A program made the position numbers and the translations under genes. Shown here piece by piece: positions 24,485 through 32,652 of a stretch of 64,000 nt of DNA (the first letter of the stretch is position 1; the number at the start of each line of letters is the position of its first letter). The notes under the pieces were generated by a model. It was not told the DNA's origin. It searched no databases and worked only from the letters and a program-made list of their open reading frames with translations. Source of the DNA: Amnibacterium setariae (lineage in GTDB: Bacteria > Actinomycetota > Actinomycetes > Actinomycetales > Microbacteriaceae); NCBI RefSeq assembly GCF_003581425.1, contig NZ_QXTG01000002.1, forward strand, positions 1,302,001 to 1,366,000. The letters are read 5' to 3'.

Positions 24485-25695
24485 GGCACGTCCTCCGCGG
24501 TCCGGTCCCGCGGCAGCACCAGCCGGACCGCCCAGCCGCCGTCACCGTCCGGGCCCGCCTCGAGCGCGCCGCCGACCAGCTCGGCGCGCTCCCGCATCCC
24601 GACGAGGCCGAAGCCGCCGCTCGAGCCGGGTGCGGGTGCGCCCGGCGCCGCGTTCCGCACCGACACGACGTACTCCCCCGCCTCCCGGCCGTCGAGGTCG
24701 ACGGTCACCGCCGCCCCGGGCGCGTGCACAGCGGCGTTCGCCAGCGACTCCTGCACCATGCGGTGCCCGACGAACTGGGCGAGCGGACCAACGTCCCGCG
24801 GCTCCGTGCCGAGCCGCCGCAGCTCGATCGCGCGGCCCGCGGCGCGCGCCGACTCGACGAGCTCCCGCACGGTGGCGAGGGTCTCGACCCGGTCGGGCTC
24901 GTCCGCGCCGTCGCGCAGCAGGCCGACGAGGCGGCGGAGGTCGTCGAGCATGGCGCGGCTCTGCGTGCGGACCTGGCGGACGCCGGCCTTCGCGGCCGCG
25001 GGGTCGGTGTCGATCTGCCGATCGATCGCCGCGGTCATGAGCGCCATGCTCGACAGGTGGTGCGCGGCGATGTCGTGCAGCTCGCGGGCCATGGCCGTGC
25101 GCTCGCCGGCGACGGCGGCGCGGACGAGCGCCTCCCGCTCGCGCAGCCCGGCGGCGAGCTCCGCGTCGCGCGCCCGGCGCGCATCCCGCCGCGCCGTCAC
25201 GGCCGAGGTGACGGCGGCGGGCACGCCCACGACGACGAGCCCCTGGACGAGCCCCGAGCCGATCGCCGGCAGGAGGGGCAGGTCGCCCGAACCCGCGGTG
25301 TCGGCCGCCTGCCCGATCGCGACGAGCACGGCGGCGGCGAGGAGCGAGGGCGCCTGGGGCCCGGTGCGTCCGGCCGCCGCAGTCCGCACCGCGGCGACGA
25401 TCACCGCGAAGTCGGCGAGGTTCCCGATCCCGGTCGGGGCGACGAGGCCGACCAGGGCGGCGACGGCGGCGACCGCGACCAGCACCGTCCTCGGCCGGAC
25501 GCGCGCGAGCAGGAGCGCCGCGGTCTGGAGCCAGAGACCGGCCGCGAGCACCCACCACGCGGGCCCGCCCGGCGCCGGCGCCTCCGCGGGCGGCAGCAGC
25601 ACCGGCGACGCCGCGAGCGCCGCCGTCGCGACGGCGCCGGCGCCGAGCGCCAGGAGCAGGTCCTGGACGCTCGGCATCCGTCGAGCCGTCGTCAC
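24481..25695 (-). CDS. sensor histidine kinase (HisKA_3 type)
   Basis: This 404-residue membrane sensor has six or so hydrophobic helices in the first 165 residues and a coiled linker. The dimerisation and phosphotransfer helix carries ARELHDIAAHHLSSM (His207), and the HATPase domain shows the N box (ESLANAAVHA) and G boxes (GGFGLVGMRERAELVGG). The GTG at 25695 has AGGA upstream and overlaps the protease stop. It belongs to the same class as the DesK/LiaS-like kinases that sense envelope stress. It forms a tightly overlapped operon with the protease and the regulator. Confidence 0.88.
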   Translation of the reverse strand: MTTARRMPSVQDLLLALGAGAVATAALAASPVLLPPAEAPAPGGPAWWVLAAGLWLQTAALLLARVRPRTVLVAVAAVAALVGLVAPTGIGNLADFAVIVAAVRTAAAGRTGPQAPSLLAAAVLVAIGQAADTAGSGDLPLLPAIGSGLVQGLVVVGVPAAVTSAVTARRDARRARDAELAAGLREREALVRAAVAGERTAMARELHDIAAHHLSSMALMTAAIDRQIDTDPAAAKAGVRQVRTQSRAMLDDLRRLVGLLRDGADEPDRVETLATVRELVESARAAGRAIELRRLGTEPRDVGPLAQFVGHRMVQESLANAAVHAPGAAVTVDLDGREAGEYVVSVRNAAPGAPAPGSSGGFGLVGMRERAELVGGALEAGPDGDGGWAVRLVLPRDRTAEDVP

Positions 25696-26621
25696 GGGCG
25701 CGATCCTAGAGGCGCCTCGACGGGCCGCTCCGGGATCGCGACGGCGCCGACGGGCAGCCCGAGCCGCCCGCGGGTGCCGATGATCACGGCGCCGGCGGCG
25801 ATCACCGCACCGACGAGCAGCGCGAGCTGGGCGCGGTCCGCGTCGAGGGACGGGAACATCTCCGACCACAGCACCGAGACGGTGTTGTTGAGGCTGACGT
25901 GGAAGAGCATCACGATCGGCAGGCTCTGACCGGAGCGGTTGAAGAGCCAGGCGACGACCACGTTGAACGCGATGCAGAACGCGACGAACTCGACGACGTG
26001 GGTCCAGGTGACCTGCGGCCAGCCGCCCCACTCGGTGAGGAACAGGGGCAGGTGCCACGCGCCCCACAGCGGCCCGAGGACCGCGGCCGCGCCGAGCGGA
26101 CCGAACCGGTCCTGCAGCGGGGACAGGGCGAAGTCCCGCCAGCCGGGCTCCTCCGCGAGGCCGGTGGTCAGCATCTGCAGCACCAGCGACGGCACGAGGG
26201 CCGCGAGCGCGAGACCGCTGGGCGCCCGCACGTCACCGCCGCTGAACAGCACGCCGAGGAGCAGCACCGCGGCCGGCACGCTCAGCAGCGCGACGGCGTA
26301 CCAGCCGGGCGCGACGCGCCAGCGCAGCAGCCGCCCGGCCCACCGGCGCAGCCCCGCCCGGCCTCCGGCGATCGCGGTCACGATGAAGGCCGCGCCGAGC
26401 GGGCCGAGGTAGGCGCCGAACAGCATGCCCGTGAGCTGGCTGGTGCCGAGGACGACGGGGAACGAGAAGTCCCAGACGCCGAGCCCGTTCCGGGACAGGA
26501 TGTAGGGCGTCCAGGCGATCCAGCTGAGGCCGAGGGCCAGGACGAAGAACGCCGTGAGCGGGCGTCTCCGGATCAGCTGGACGACTCCACCCGGTGCGGT
26601 GCGTGCCGATGCCGTGGTCAT
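25692..26621 (-). CDS. CPBP-family intramembrane metalloprotease
   Basis: This 309-residue, multi-helix membrane protein has the CPBP (CAAX/Abi, PF02517) motifs. These are EEPGWR (Glu157, Glu158, Arg162), WHLPLFL (His190) and a final HVSLNN (His241, Asn245). The family cleaves substrates within or near the membrane and includes bacteriocin self-immunity proteins. A strong AAGGAGA site precedes the ATG. It is the first gene of a three-gene operon with the sensor kinase and response regulator, so protease and signal system are likely to act in one pathway, for example sensing envelope damage. Confidence 0.85.
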   Translation of the reverse strand: MTTASARTAPGGVVQLIRRRPLTAFFVLALGLSWIAWTPYILSRNGLGVWDFSFPVVLGTSQLTGMLFGAYLGPLGAAFIVTAIAGGRAGLRRWAGRLLRWRVAPGWYAVALLSVPAAVLLLGVLFSGGDVRAPSGLALAALVPSLVLQMLTTGLAEEPGWRDFALSPLQDRFGPLGAAAVLGPLWGAWHLPLFLTEWGGWPQVTWTHVVEFVAFCIAFNVVVAWLFNRSGQSLPIVMLFHVSLNNTVSVLWSEMFPSLDADRAQLALLVGAVIAAGAVIIGTRGRLGLPVGAVAIPERPVEAPLGSRP

Positions 26622-26833
26622 GACGGATCTCCTTCCGAAGCGGCCCCGATCAGGGCCGTGAACGACGGTAGGAATCGCGCGCGCCGCGCTCGACGGCCGA
26701 AAGGACGGGCTTCCGGGATGCATCCGAAGGATGCAGGGACGCCGACGGACCGTGGTGCCGCGCGCGCGGGTGCGGCGAGCCGCTCGGCGGAGGCCCGCAG
26801 CGAGCGTCTTCGCGCGCGGCAGGTGACGACGCG

Positions 26834-27376
26834 TCAGTCGTGGAGCAGCGCGACGAACGCCGTGAAGGAGGCCGCGAGCGGCACCAGGCCCGTGTCGACG
26901 CTCCAGTAGGCGACGGACGGCGCGTCGCGGTCCTCCCGGAAGTCGAAGCAGAGCACGTCGCTGCCGAGGCACTCGGCGAACGGGATCACGCCGTCGTCCA
27001 GCACGCCCTCGAGGGGGAAGCGGCGCGTGACGAGGTTCGAGAACGAGTCGGGCTCGAAATGGAGCAGGTGCTCGACGCTCTGCACGAAGCCGCCCGGCAG
27101 GTCGAACGAGGCGGGCGACGGACGGACGCCCTGGTGCTCGGCCGCGACCTCGAGGAAGTCCTCCGGCAGGGGCCAGCGACCGATCGCGCGATAGGTGCCG
27201 ATCACCTGCTCCGCGATCGCCCTCGGTGCGCCCGGAACCGCCTCCGGCACCCACTCGACCAGCTCGAGCGCGCTCGGCCCCGCGGGGCGTGCCGGCTCGG
27301 GCGGCGGCGCGGACGGCGCCGGTGGTTCGACGAGCGATCGCAGCCAGCCGCGGAACGTCCGACGGGAACCGTTCAT
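26834..27376 (-). CDS. SMI1/KNR4 (SUKH)-like protein
   Basis: The C-terminal half of this 180-residue protein carries the pattern of SUKH proteins. WPLPEDFLEVAAEHQG comes near residue 80, and the final third reads VIPFAECLGSDVLCFDFRED, then an aromatic strand and SFTAFVALLHD. Bacterial SUKH proteins are often immunity partners of contact-dependent or polymorphic toxins, or single regulators. No toxin gene is next to it. I took the ATG at 27376 because the upstream frame lacks a ribosome site and continues into GC-rich noncoding sequence. The first 45 residues are Pro-rich and may be a linker. Confidence 0.6.
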   Translation of the reverse strand: MNGSRRTFRGWLRSLVEPPAPSAPPPEPARPAGPSALELVEWVPEAVPGAPRAIAEQVIGTYRAIGRWPLPEDFLEVAAEHQGVRPSPASFDLPGGFVQSVEHLLHFEPDSFSNLVTRRFPLEGVLDDGVIPFAECLGSDVLCFDFREDRDAPSVAYWSVDTGLVPLAASFTAFVALLHD

Positions 27377-27738
27377 CGCACCCGGCCTCGCGCCGCCCCG
27401 TGCCGCGAGGACGATCCCGTGGTCGTGGTCGTCGGCGTCGTCACGGCCGCGACTCTCCACGGGTCTCCCGAGCGTCCGCTGAGGCCGAGGTCGTCACGGG
27501 CCGGGACGCCCTCGAACGTCGTCGCGAGCTCGAAGCGACCGGCTGCTCCCCCCGGCTCCGCGGCGCCCGGCGACATCGCATCGCGCGTCGCAGGGGTCCG
27601 CGCAGGCGCGGGTCCGATCCGGTGCGGACCGACCGATTCGCGGCCGGCTCGCAGCCGCGGCACTGCCGCCTCCCCGGCGCACCGCAGCCCGATCCGCGAG
27701 CCTCGTGTCCTCAGGCGATCGAGACGAGCGGCCCACCC
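27377..27738. other. intergenic stretch without a supported gene
   Basis: About 360 bases with no frame that shows family features or a good ribosome site. It probably carries the promoter of the SUKH-like gene on the minus strand. The small frame at 27739 follows it. Confidence 0.4.
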
Positions 27739-27864
27739 ATGATGTTCTCCGTGCCCGCGGGCAACGCGCTGATCTTCTCCGACTCGGACGGCGTGCTCCT
27801 CGACGCCCCGGTCACCTCGGCGCGCAGCCGGGACGTCGTGGTGCCGTCCACGGAACTCGGGTGA
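27739..27864 (+). CDS. possible 41-residue peptide
   Basis: A 42-codon frame begins with two ATGs and ends just before the small zinc-knuckle gene. Third codon positions are almost all G or C, as in the real genes here, but the ribosome site is weak. The peptide (FSVPAGNALIFSDSDGVLL near the start) matches nothing I know. It could be coding or chance. Confidence 0.3.
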   Translation: MMFSVPAGNALIFSDSDGVLLDAPVTSARSRDVVVPSTELG

Positions 27865-27873
27865 TGCCGGTTC

Positions 27874-28029
27874 ATGTCGACCGTCCGGAAGGCCATGCAG
27901 TGCCCCCGCGCGGGCTGCTCGGAATGGGCGATGTTCGCGACCCAGGAGGACGTCCGCGACGGGGACGTCCTGCTCTGGCAGTGCGGCGCCGGGCACCGCG
28001 GGCCGCACGTCGTCGCTGCACCGGCCTGA
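27874..28029 (+). CDS. small zinc-knuckle-like protein
   Basis: This 51-residue protein contains two potential metal-binding pairs: CPRAGC (Cys10, Cys15) and CGAGH (Cys37, His41). An acidic turn and QEDVRDGDVLLW lie between them. The spacing resembles a treble-clef or zinc-ribbon knuckle. An alternative start is Met8, directly before the first pair. No strong ribosome site is visible, and it follows the doubtful 41-residue frame. It may bind nucleic acid or a protein partner. Function unknown. Confidence 0.5.
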   Translation: MSTVRKAMQCPRAGCSEWAMFATQEDVRDGDVLLWQCGAGHRGPHVVAAPA

Positions 28030-28307
28030 TCGCGCGCCGCCCCAGCACGCCTGCGGACGACCGGGCCGTCACCCGCCGGTCCGTCCGCTCACGGGGATCG
28101 ACGCGGTCGTCCGGATGGCGACGAGCACGCCCGGCGGCTCGGCACCGAGCGGCACGTCCGGCGTGAGGACGACCTCTCGCACGCGCGCCGGAGTCCTCCG
28201 CGACGCGACCCTCGTCCAGCGGAGACCCGCGAGGCGGTGCCGGAACCTGGCAATGTCCCCGCCGCGTCGTCTCCGGCGTGGACTCGCCTTGTGTCCGGGG
28301 ATCGATC

Positions 28308-28541
28308 ATGCGACGGTGCGGCATGGTCGATGTCGACGAGCTCTACGTGGGGACGCTCGCGACGCTGCGTCGCCCTCCTCCGACCGTCGAGCAGACCGCC
28401 GACCTCCTCATGCAGCTCGTCCGCGAGGCGTTGGAGGCCGCCTGGGAGGAAGGGCGAGGCCGCGGGGCCGCCGAGTGGACGCAGCTGGACCTGCCCGGCA
28501 ACCCCTACTCCGCGGAGGAGTGGCCCGACTGGTCGCTCTGA
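28308..28541 (+). CDS. small hypothetical protein
   Basis: This 77-residue acidic protein is rich in Glu, Trp and Leu in the centre (TADLLMQLVREALEAAWEEG) and ends NPYSAEEWPDWSL. GGGGA lies eight bases before the ATG at 28308; a second ATG at 28323 is also possible. The centre should form one amphipathic helix. I do not recognise the family. It converges on the arginase-like gene, with a dyad between them. Confidence 0.5.
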   Translation: MRRCGMVDVDELYVGTLATLRRPPPTVEQTADLLMQLVREALEAAWEEGRGRGAAEWTQLDLPGNPYSAEEWPDWSL

Positions 28542-28591
28542 CGCCGAGGCGGCCGGACGATCGGCGCGGCGGAGGATCGCCTCCGGCGTCA
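28539..28591. terminator. possible bidirectional terminator
   Basis: TGACGCCG at 28539 pairs with CGGCGTCA at 28584. GGC/GCC extends the stem after a small bulge. It lies between convergent genes, covering both stops. Confidence 0.35.
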
Positions 28592-29422
28592 CCGCCGCAG
28601 CAGCGGGGCGAGCGCGTCGAGCAGGGCGTCCACGTCTGCGGGCCGGTCGGCCGCGTCCTCGAGCTCGCCCAGCTCGACGCCGACGACCTCGTTCCGCGCG
28701 AGCACCGCCGCCGCCCGGTGGAGCTGCTCGAGGCGAGGACCGCCGGGGACGGCGTACTCGGTCGGCACGATGCCCGGTTCGAGCACGTCGCAGTCGATGT
28801 GCACGTAGACGGGCCTCCCGCCGACGGCATCGGTCAGACGATCCGCGAAGGCGTCGTCCACGGGTACGACCGGGACGCCGGTCCGACGGATCGTCTCGTC
28901 CTCCGCCGGATCGACGTCGCGCGCCCCGGCGAGCACCACCCGCTCGGCTGTCAGGCCGGCACCGAGGCCCGAGTCCCACAGGCCGAGCGGCCCGGCGAGC
29001 GCGAGGCCGCCGAGGTACCCGGTCGAGGTCGTGAGCGGGGTGTTGAGATCGGGGTGCGCGTCGAACCACACCACGAGCGCGTCCGGGCGTGCAGCGGCCA
29101 CCGCCGGCAGCGTCGCCAGTGCGACGGCGCACCGGCTCGACGCCGTGAAGGGGTGGAGCCCCGCCGCGAGCTGTTCCTGCACCACCTCCTGCATCTGCCG
29201 CAGCTCGGGGAGCGCCGCATGCAGCTCGACCTCCCACCCGGCTGACAGGGCCGGCGAGGGCGACCCGATCGTTCGGAGAGGCACCTCGAGACGGTCGGCC
29301 GCGGCGTCGGCGAGACGCAGCGATCCGAGCATCGCCCGATCGTTGCGGTCGCCGGCCCGGCCGGCGAAGCGATTGACGACGCTGGACCTCTGCAAGGACA
29401 TGTCCTCGACCGGAGGGATCAT
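28589..29422 (-). CDS. arginase/agmatinase-family protein with altered metal site
   Basis: This 277-residue ureohydrolase-fold protein keeps the second and third metal motifs, WFDAHPDLNT (Asp121, His123, Asp125) and HIDCDVLEP (Asp210, Asp212). The first motif, normally GGDHS, reads ASSRCAVALATL (SSRC at 95-98), so the first histidine ligand is Cys and the glycine-aspartate turn is gone. One manganese site is therefore probably weakened. True arginases hydrolyse arginine or a guanidino compound; the altered site leaves the activity open. The start at 29422 has GAGG upstream; Met8 is an alternative. It diverges from a disrupted Lrp-type regulator that could have controlled it. Confidence 0.75.
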   Translation of the reverse strand: MIPPVEDMSLQRSSVVNRFAGRAGDRNDRAMLGSLRLADAAADRLEVPLRTIGSPSPALSAGWEVELHAALPELRQMQEVVQEQLAAGLHPFTASSRCAVALATLPAVAAARPDALVVWFDAHPDLNTPLTTSTGYLGGLALAGPLGLWDSGLGAGLTAERVVLAGARDVDPAEDETIRRTGVPVVPVDDAFADRLTDAVGGRPVYVHIDCDVLEPGIVPTEYAVPGGPRLEQLHRAAAVLARNEVVGVELGELEDAADRPADVDALLDALAPLLRR

Positions 29423-29503
29423 CGAAGTGAGGCCTCAACACGCGATCAGCGGGCTTCACGCAGGGCGGTGCCGCAGATCGCGACTCACGAATACGCTGAT
29501 CGC

Positions 29504-29936
29504 GTGGTTGACGATCTCGATCGACGGCTGATCGGCCTGCTCCGCACGGACGCGCGCGCCGGTGACCGAGCTCGCCCGAGCACTCGAGGTGGACCGCTCG
29601 ACGGTCAGCGCACGCATCGAACGACTGACCCGGGACGGGGTGATCGAGGCGTTCACCGTCCGTCTCGCCAACGAGGTCGACGCCGACGCCCTGCAGGGCG
29701 TGACGACGATCAAGCTCGCTCCGAACGCGAGCCGAGCAGCCGTGCGCACCATCCGCGGACTGCCCGAGATCGAACGGCTGCACACGACCATCGGCGCCTG
29801 GGATCTGATCGCGCACCTCCGGGCCGCTGATCTCGGCACGTTCGACGAGGCCATCGAACGCATCCGTGCCGTCCCCGGCGTGCTGGACACGCAGACCAGC
29901 CTGCTCTTCAACTCGCTCACGACGAGACGCGACTGA
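29504..29936 (+). pseudogene. Lrp/AsnC-family regulator with frameshift
   Basis: The N-terminal part, VVDDLDRRLIGLLRTDARA, is read from about 29504. The rest, ELARALEVDRSTVSARIERL and the RAM ligand-binding domain to 29936, lies in another frame. The two join at the run CGCGCGCG (29551-29559). Restoring two bases there, or removing one, gives one uninterrupted Lrp/AsnC protein of about 145 residues. A GTG at 29562 would give a short form lacking half of the first helix. It may be a recent mutation, a sequencing slip or a switchable dinucleotide tract. It stands opposite the arginase-like gene. Confidence 0.65.
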
Positions 29937-29990
29937 GCCGCGGCGAGCCGATGCGGCGGACGCGGCCACGACGGACCCGCCGCACGCGGG

Positions 29991-30677
29991 TCACTCCCCG
30001 TGTCGGACCACGACGACGTCGATCGTGCTGCGCAGCTCGAACCCCATGGCGTCGTAGAGGGCGATCGCGGGGTTGCCGGCGGTGACGTGGAGGAAGGGGC
30101 GCTCTCCTTCGTCCTTGATGCGCGCGGCCGCGATGGCGACCAGGCGTCGTGCCAGCCCTCTCCCCCGATGAGCCGGGCTGGTGCAGACCGCACTGATCTC
30201 CCGCCATCCACCCGTGGCCAGCCGTCGTCCGGCCATGGCCACGAGGCGACCGAGCTCGTCCCTCACACCGATGTAGCCGCCCAGGTCGACGGTGTGCTCG
30301 AGGAACGGGCCGGGATGCGTCTGCTCGACGAGCTCGAGCATCGCCGGCACGTCGTCCAGCCCGAGGTCCACGACGTCGGCGGCACCACCGAGCGCGAGCG
30401 CGAGCGTCGGCGTCTCGACGAGCTGCAGGCACTCCAGGTGCGCCTCGATCCTCCAGCGGTCGGGCACCCGGGACGGTGGGGTCGCGAACAGCGCCACGGC
30501 GTCGCCGGACGCGAGCTCGGCGAGATCGTTCCAGGCCGCGCCGGATCGGTCGTCCACGACGGCGGCGAACGGCGTCACGGTCGGGCAGTACCGCGCAGCA
30601 CGTCCGACACGGAGCGCCTGGTGTCGATGCGGACCGTCGAGCGACGACCGGACAGGAGAGTCGAGCTCATGCATCAT
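29991..30677 (-). CDS. GNAT-family acetyltransferase (FR47-like)
   Basis: This 228-residue protein's last 80 residues form a GNAT core. Motif A appears as ISAVCTSPAHRGRGLARRLVA (split by the usual Gly-x-Gly-x-Ala turn). Then comes AGNPAIALYDAMGFELRST, the acetyl-CoA and substrate motif typical of FR47-like enzymes. The N-terminal 130 residues form a second, degenerate GNAT half. The enzyme should transfer an acetyl group to an amine. The substrate is unknown. Start at the first of two adjacent ATGs. Confidence 0.78.
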   Translation of the reverse strand: MMHELDSPVRSSLDGPHRHQALRVGRAARYCPTVTPFAAVVDDRSGAAWNDLAELASGDAVALFATPPSRVPDRWRIEAHLECLQLVETPTLALALGGAADVVDLGLDDVPAMLELVEQTHPGPFLEHTVDLGGYIGVRDELGRLVAMAGRRLATGGWREISAVCTSPAHRGRGLARRLVAIAAARIKDEGERPFLHVTAGNPAIALYDAMGFELRSTIDVVVVRHGE

Positions 30678-30936
30678 GCATGCCTACTGCACCCCGGACC
30701 CCCGCCCCTCCCCCGCCGGACGCGGACGGGATCCGCCCTCGAGCGCCGAACGGGCCGGCAACAATTCGTGCCGCTGCCTGCGGGCCGGGCCGGATCCCCG
30801 CACGGGCCGGTGCGCGGCGAGCGAGGGTGATGTGTCGCCGACCCGTGTCGGCCGACCGATGCGGAGCGCCCGCTGGGCGTCCCTGGTCGTTCCGGGGCGA
30901 CGTGCTCGCGCAGGGCTCCATGGGGAGGATGGACAC

Positions 30937-31119
30937 GTGAAGTGGTTGCTGACCATCGGAATCGTGCTGCTCGCGGTCGCTGCAGGACTGCTGATCGGGG
31001 GCCTGACGTGGCCCGCGATCATCGTCGGCGTGATCGGCCTGATCGTGCTGCTCGCAGCGCTGTTCCGGCGCTCCGGTCGTCCCGGCGACTTCAGCCGGAG
31101 CGGCTGGACCGGCCAGTGA
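30937..31119 (+). CDS. small two-helix membrane protein
   Basis: This 60-residue protein is nearly all hydrophobic: two helices (WLLTIGIVLLAVAAGLLIG and WPAIIVGVIGLIVLLAALF) with a Gly-Pro hinge, then a basic tail, RRSGRPGDFSRSG. GGGGAGGA lies correctly before the GTG at 30937. Such short membrane proteins are common in actinomycetes, often as stress or envelope proteins. No function can be assigned. Confidence 0.65.
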   Translation: MKWLLTIGIVLLAVAAGLLIGGLTWPAIIVGVIGLIVLLAALFRRSGRPGDFSRSGWTGQ

Positions 31120-31239
31120 CGTCGGACCGTCGACGCCGCGGACGGTGATCGCGGACATGCGGCGTGACCGGAGCCCTCGGCGCCCGTGGCCGCAGCGTCG
31201 TGACGGTCCGGTGACCGCCGGGCCGGCGGCGACCGCCCG

Positions 31240-31866
31240 TCAGGGATCGGCGCGCGCTCCACGCAGCACGTTGTCGACGAGCTCGTCCGCGAACGCGAGG
31301 GTCAGCGGCTCGTCGGGGATGAGCAGCCGGTGGTAGCAGGCGCCCCAGAGCTGATCGACGACGATGTCGAGGCTGAAGCCCTCCCGCAGCTGCTTGCGCG
31401 CACGGGCGCGTTCCAACGCCGCCCTGGCGAGCTCGCGTCGGGGGCGGGAGTAGTTGCGCGAGAACTCCCTCCAGAGGGCCGGGTCCATCTGGGCGGCCCC
31501 GATCAGCTGCCGGATCACCGGCCCGCCTTCGTCCGCCGTCAGAAGGCGCACGAACGAGCGCAGCTGTGTCCGGAGGTCGGTCTCGATGTCCCCGGTGTCG
31601 GGGAAGCGGAGCGCGGCCTCGGAGCGCGCGAAGTAGGCCTCGGCGGCGAGGGCCCCGGCGCTCGGCCACCACTTGTAGAGGGTGTTCTTGCTCGAGCCGG
31701 CAGCGGCCGCCACGCGGTCGAACGTGACCGCGGGCAGCCCCTCGGCGGTGAGCAGCTCGACCGCTGCGCGCAGCACGCCCGCTCGCACCTCGTCAGCCGG
31801 CCGCCGGCCACGACCCCGCCGGACGGGACCGCCGCTCGGCTCTGCATTTGTGAACATGTCGATCAT
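31240..31866 (-). CDS. TetR-family repressor
   Basis: This 208-residue regulator has a helix-turn-helix at about residues 28-72 (ELLTAEGLPAVTFDRVAAAA, then SSKNTLYKWWPSAGALAAEA) and a C-terminal TetR_C_16/AcrR-like ligand domain. It diverges from the SDR-lipase operon at 31915. An inverted repeat, GTGAAC-N5-GTTCAC, lies between them, with a further half site within the TetR start region. It most likely represses both transcripts. Met4 is an alternative start. Confidence 0.85.
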   Translation of the reverse strand: MIDMFTNAEPSGGPVRRGRGRRPADEVRAGVLRAAVELLTAEGLPAVTFDRVAAAAGSSKNTLYKWWPSAGALAAEAYFARSEAALRFPDTGDIETDLRTQLRSFVRLLTADEGGPVIRQLIGAAQMDPALWREFSRNYSRPRRELARAALERARARKQLREGFSLDIVVDQLWGACYHRLLIPDEPLTLAFADELVDNVLRGARADP

Positions 31867-31883
31867 TATGTACGCTCGTCGAA

Positions 31884-31900
31884 GTGAACGGCTTGTTCAC
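31884..31900. promoter_or_regulatory. candidate TetR operator GTGAAC-N5-GTTCAC
   Basis: This is a perfect six-base inverted repeat spaced by five bases, 15 bases before the SDR start. A further GTGAAC half site sits at 31850-31855, inside the TetR 5' end. The AT-richer sequence around it fits a promoter, so bound TetR would block the divergent SDR-lipase operon and its own gene. Confidence 0.55.
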
Positions 31901-31914
31901 ATCGAGGAGGGCTC

Positions 31915-32652
31915 ATGACCGAGCAGACCGAGCGCGTCGCGCTCATCACCGGCGGATCCGGCGGGATCGGCAGATCGATCGCACTGCGGCTGGCCGAGGA
32001 CGGCATCGCCGTCGCCGTGCACTACAGCGGCAGCAGGGAACGGGCGCACGACGTCGTCGACCGGATCCACGGGATCGGCGGGCGCGCCATCACCGTCAGC
32101 GGGGACGTCGCGGACGAGACGGCGATGGCCGCCGCGTTCGCCGAGACGACCGAGCGGTTCGGCGGCGTCGACGTCGTCGTCCACACGGCGGGCGTCATGC
32201 CGCTCGCCCCGATCGCCGACATGGACCTCGCGGTCTTCGACGAGGTCCAGCGGACCAACGTGCGCGGCACCTTCGTCGTCGACCAGCTCGCTGCGCGAGC
32301 GGTGCGCTCGGGCGGAGCGATCATCAACTTCTCGACGTCGGTCACTCGGCTGCAGCCCCCGTCGTACGGCGCGTACGCCGCGAGCAAGGGCGCCGTCGAG
32401 GCCCTGACGCTGATCCTGGCGCGGGAGCTGCGCGGTCGCGACATCACCGTGAACGCGGTCGCCCCCGGTCCGACGGACACGCCGCTGTTCCGCGAGGGCA
32501 AGCCGCAGGCGGCGATCGACGCGATCGCGGGTGCGAACCCCATGCAGCGGCTCGGCACGGGCGCGGACATCGCCGAGGTCGTGTCCGCACTGGCCGGCCG
32601 AGCGCGCTGGATCAACGGACAGGTGCTCTACGTGAACGGCGGCGCCGCGTGA
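31915..32652 (+). CDS. short-chain dehydrogenase/reductase (FabG-like)
   Basis: This 245-residue SDR with TGGSGGIG as cofactor loop resembles 3-oxoacyl-ACP reductases and glucose/1-dehydrogenases. HTAGVM stands in place of NNAG, Ser is in FSTSVT, and YAASK is the catalytic pair. GGAGGG precedes the ATG. Its stop overlaps the lipase gene start (GTGA). Under divergent TetR control it should oxidise or reduce an alcohol or ketone, with the lipase cleaving a related ester. Confidence 0.88.
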   Translation: MTEQTERVALITGGSGGIGRSIALRLAEDGIAVAVHYSGSRERAHDVVDRIHGIGGRAITVSGDVADETAMAAAFAETTERFGGVDVVVHTAGVMPLAPIADMDLAVFDEVQRTNVRGTFVVDQLAARAVRSGGAIINFSTSVTRLQPPSYGAYAASKGAVEALTLILARELRGRDITVNAVAPGPTDTPLFREGKPQAAIDAIAGANPMQRLGTGADIAEVVSALAGRARWINGQVLYVNGGAA

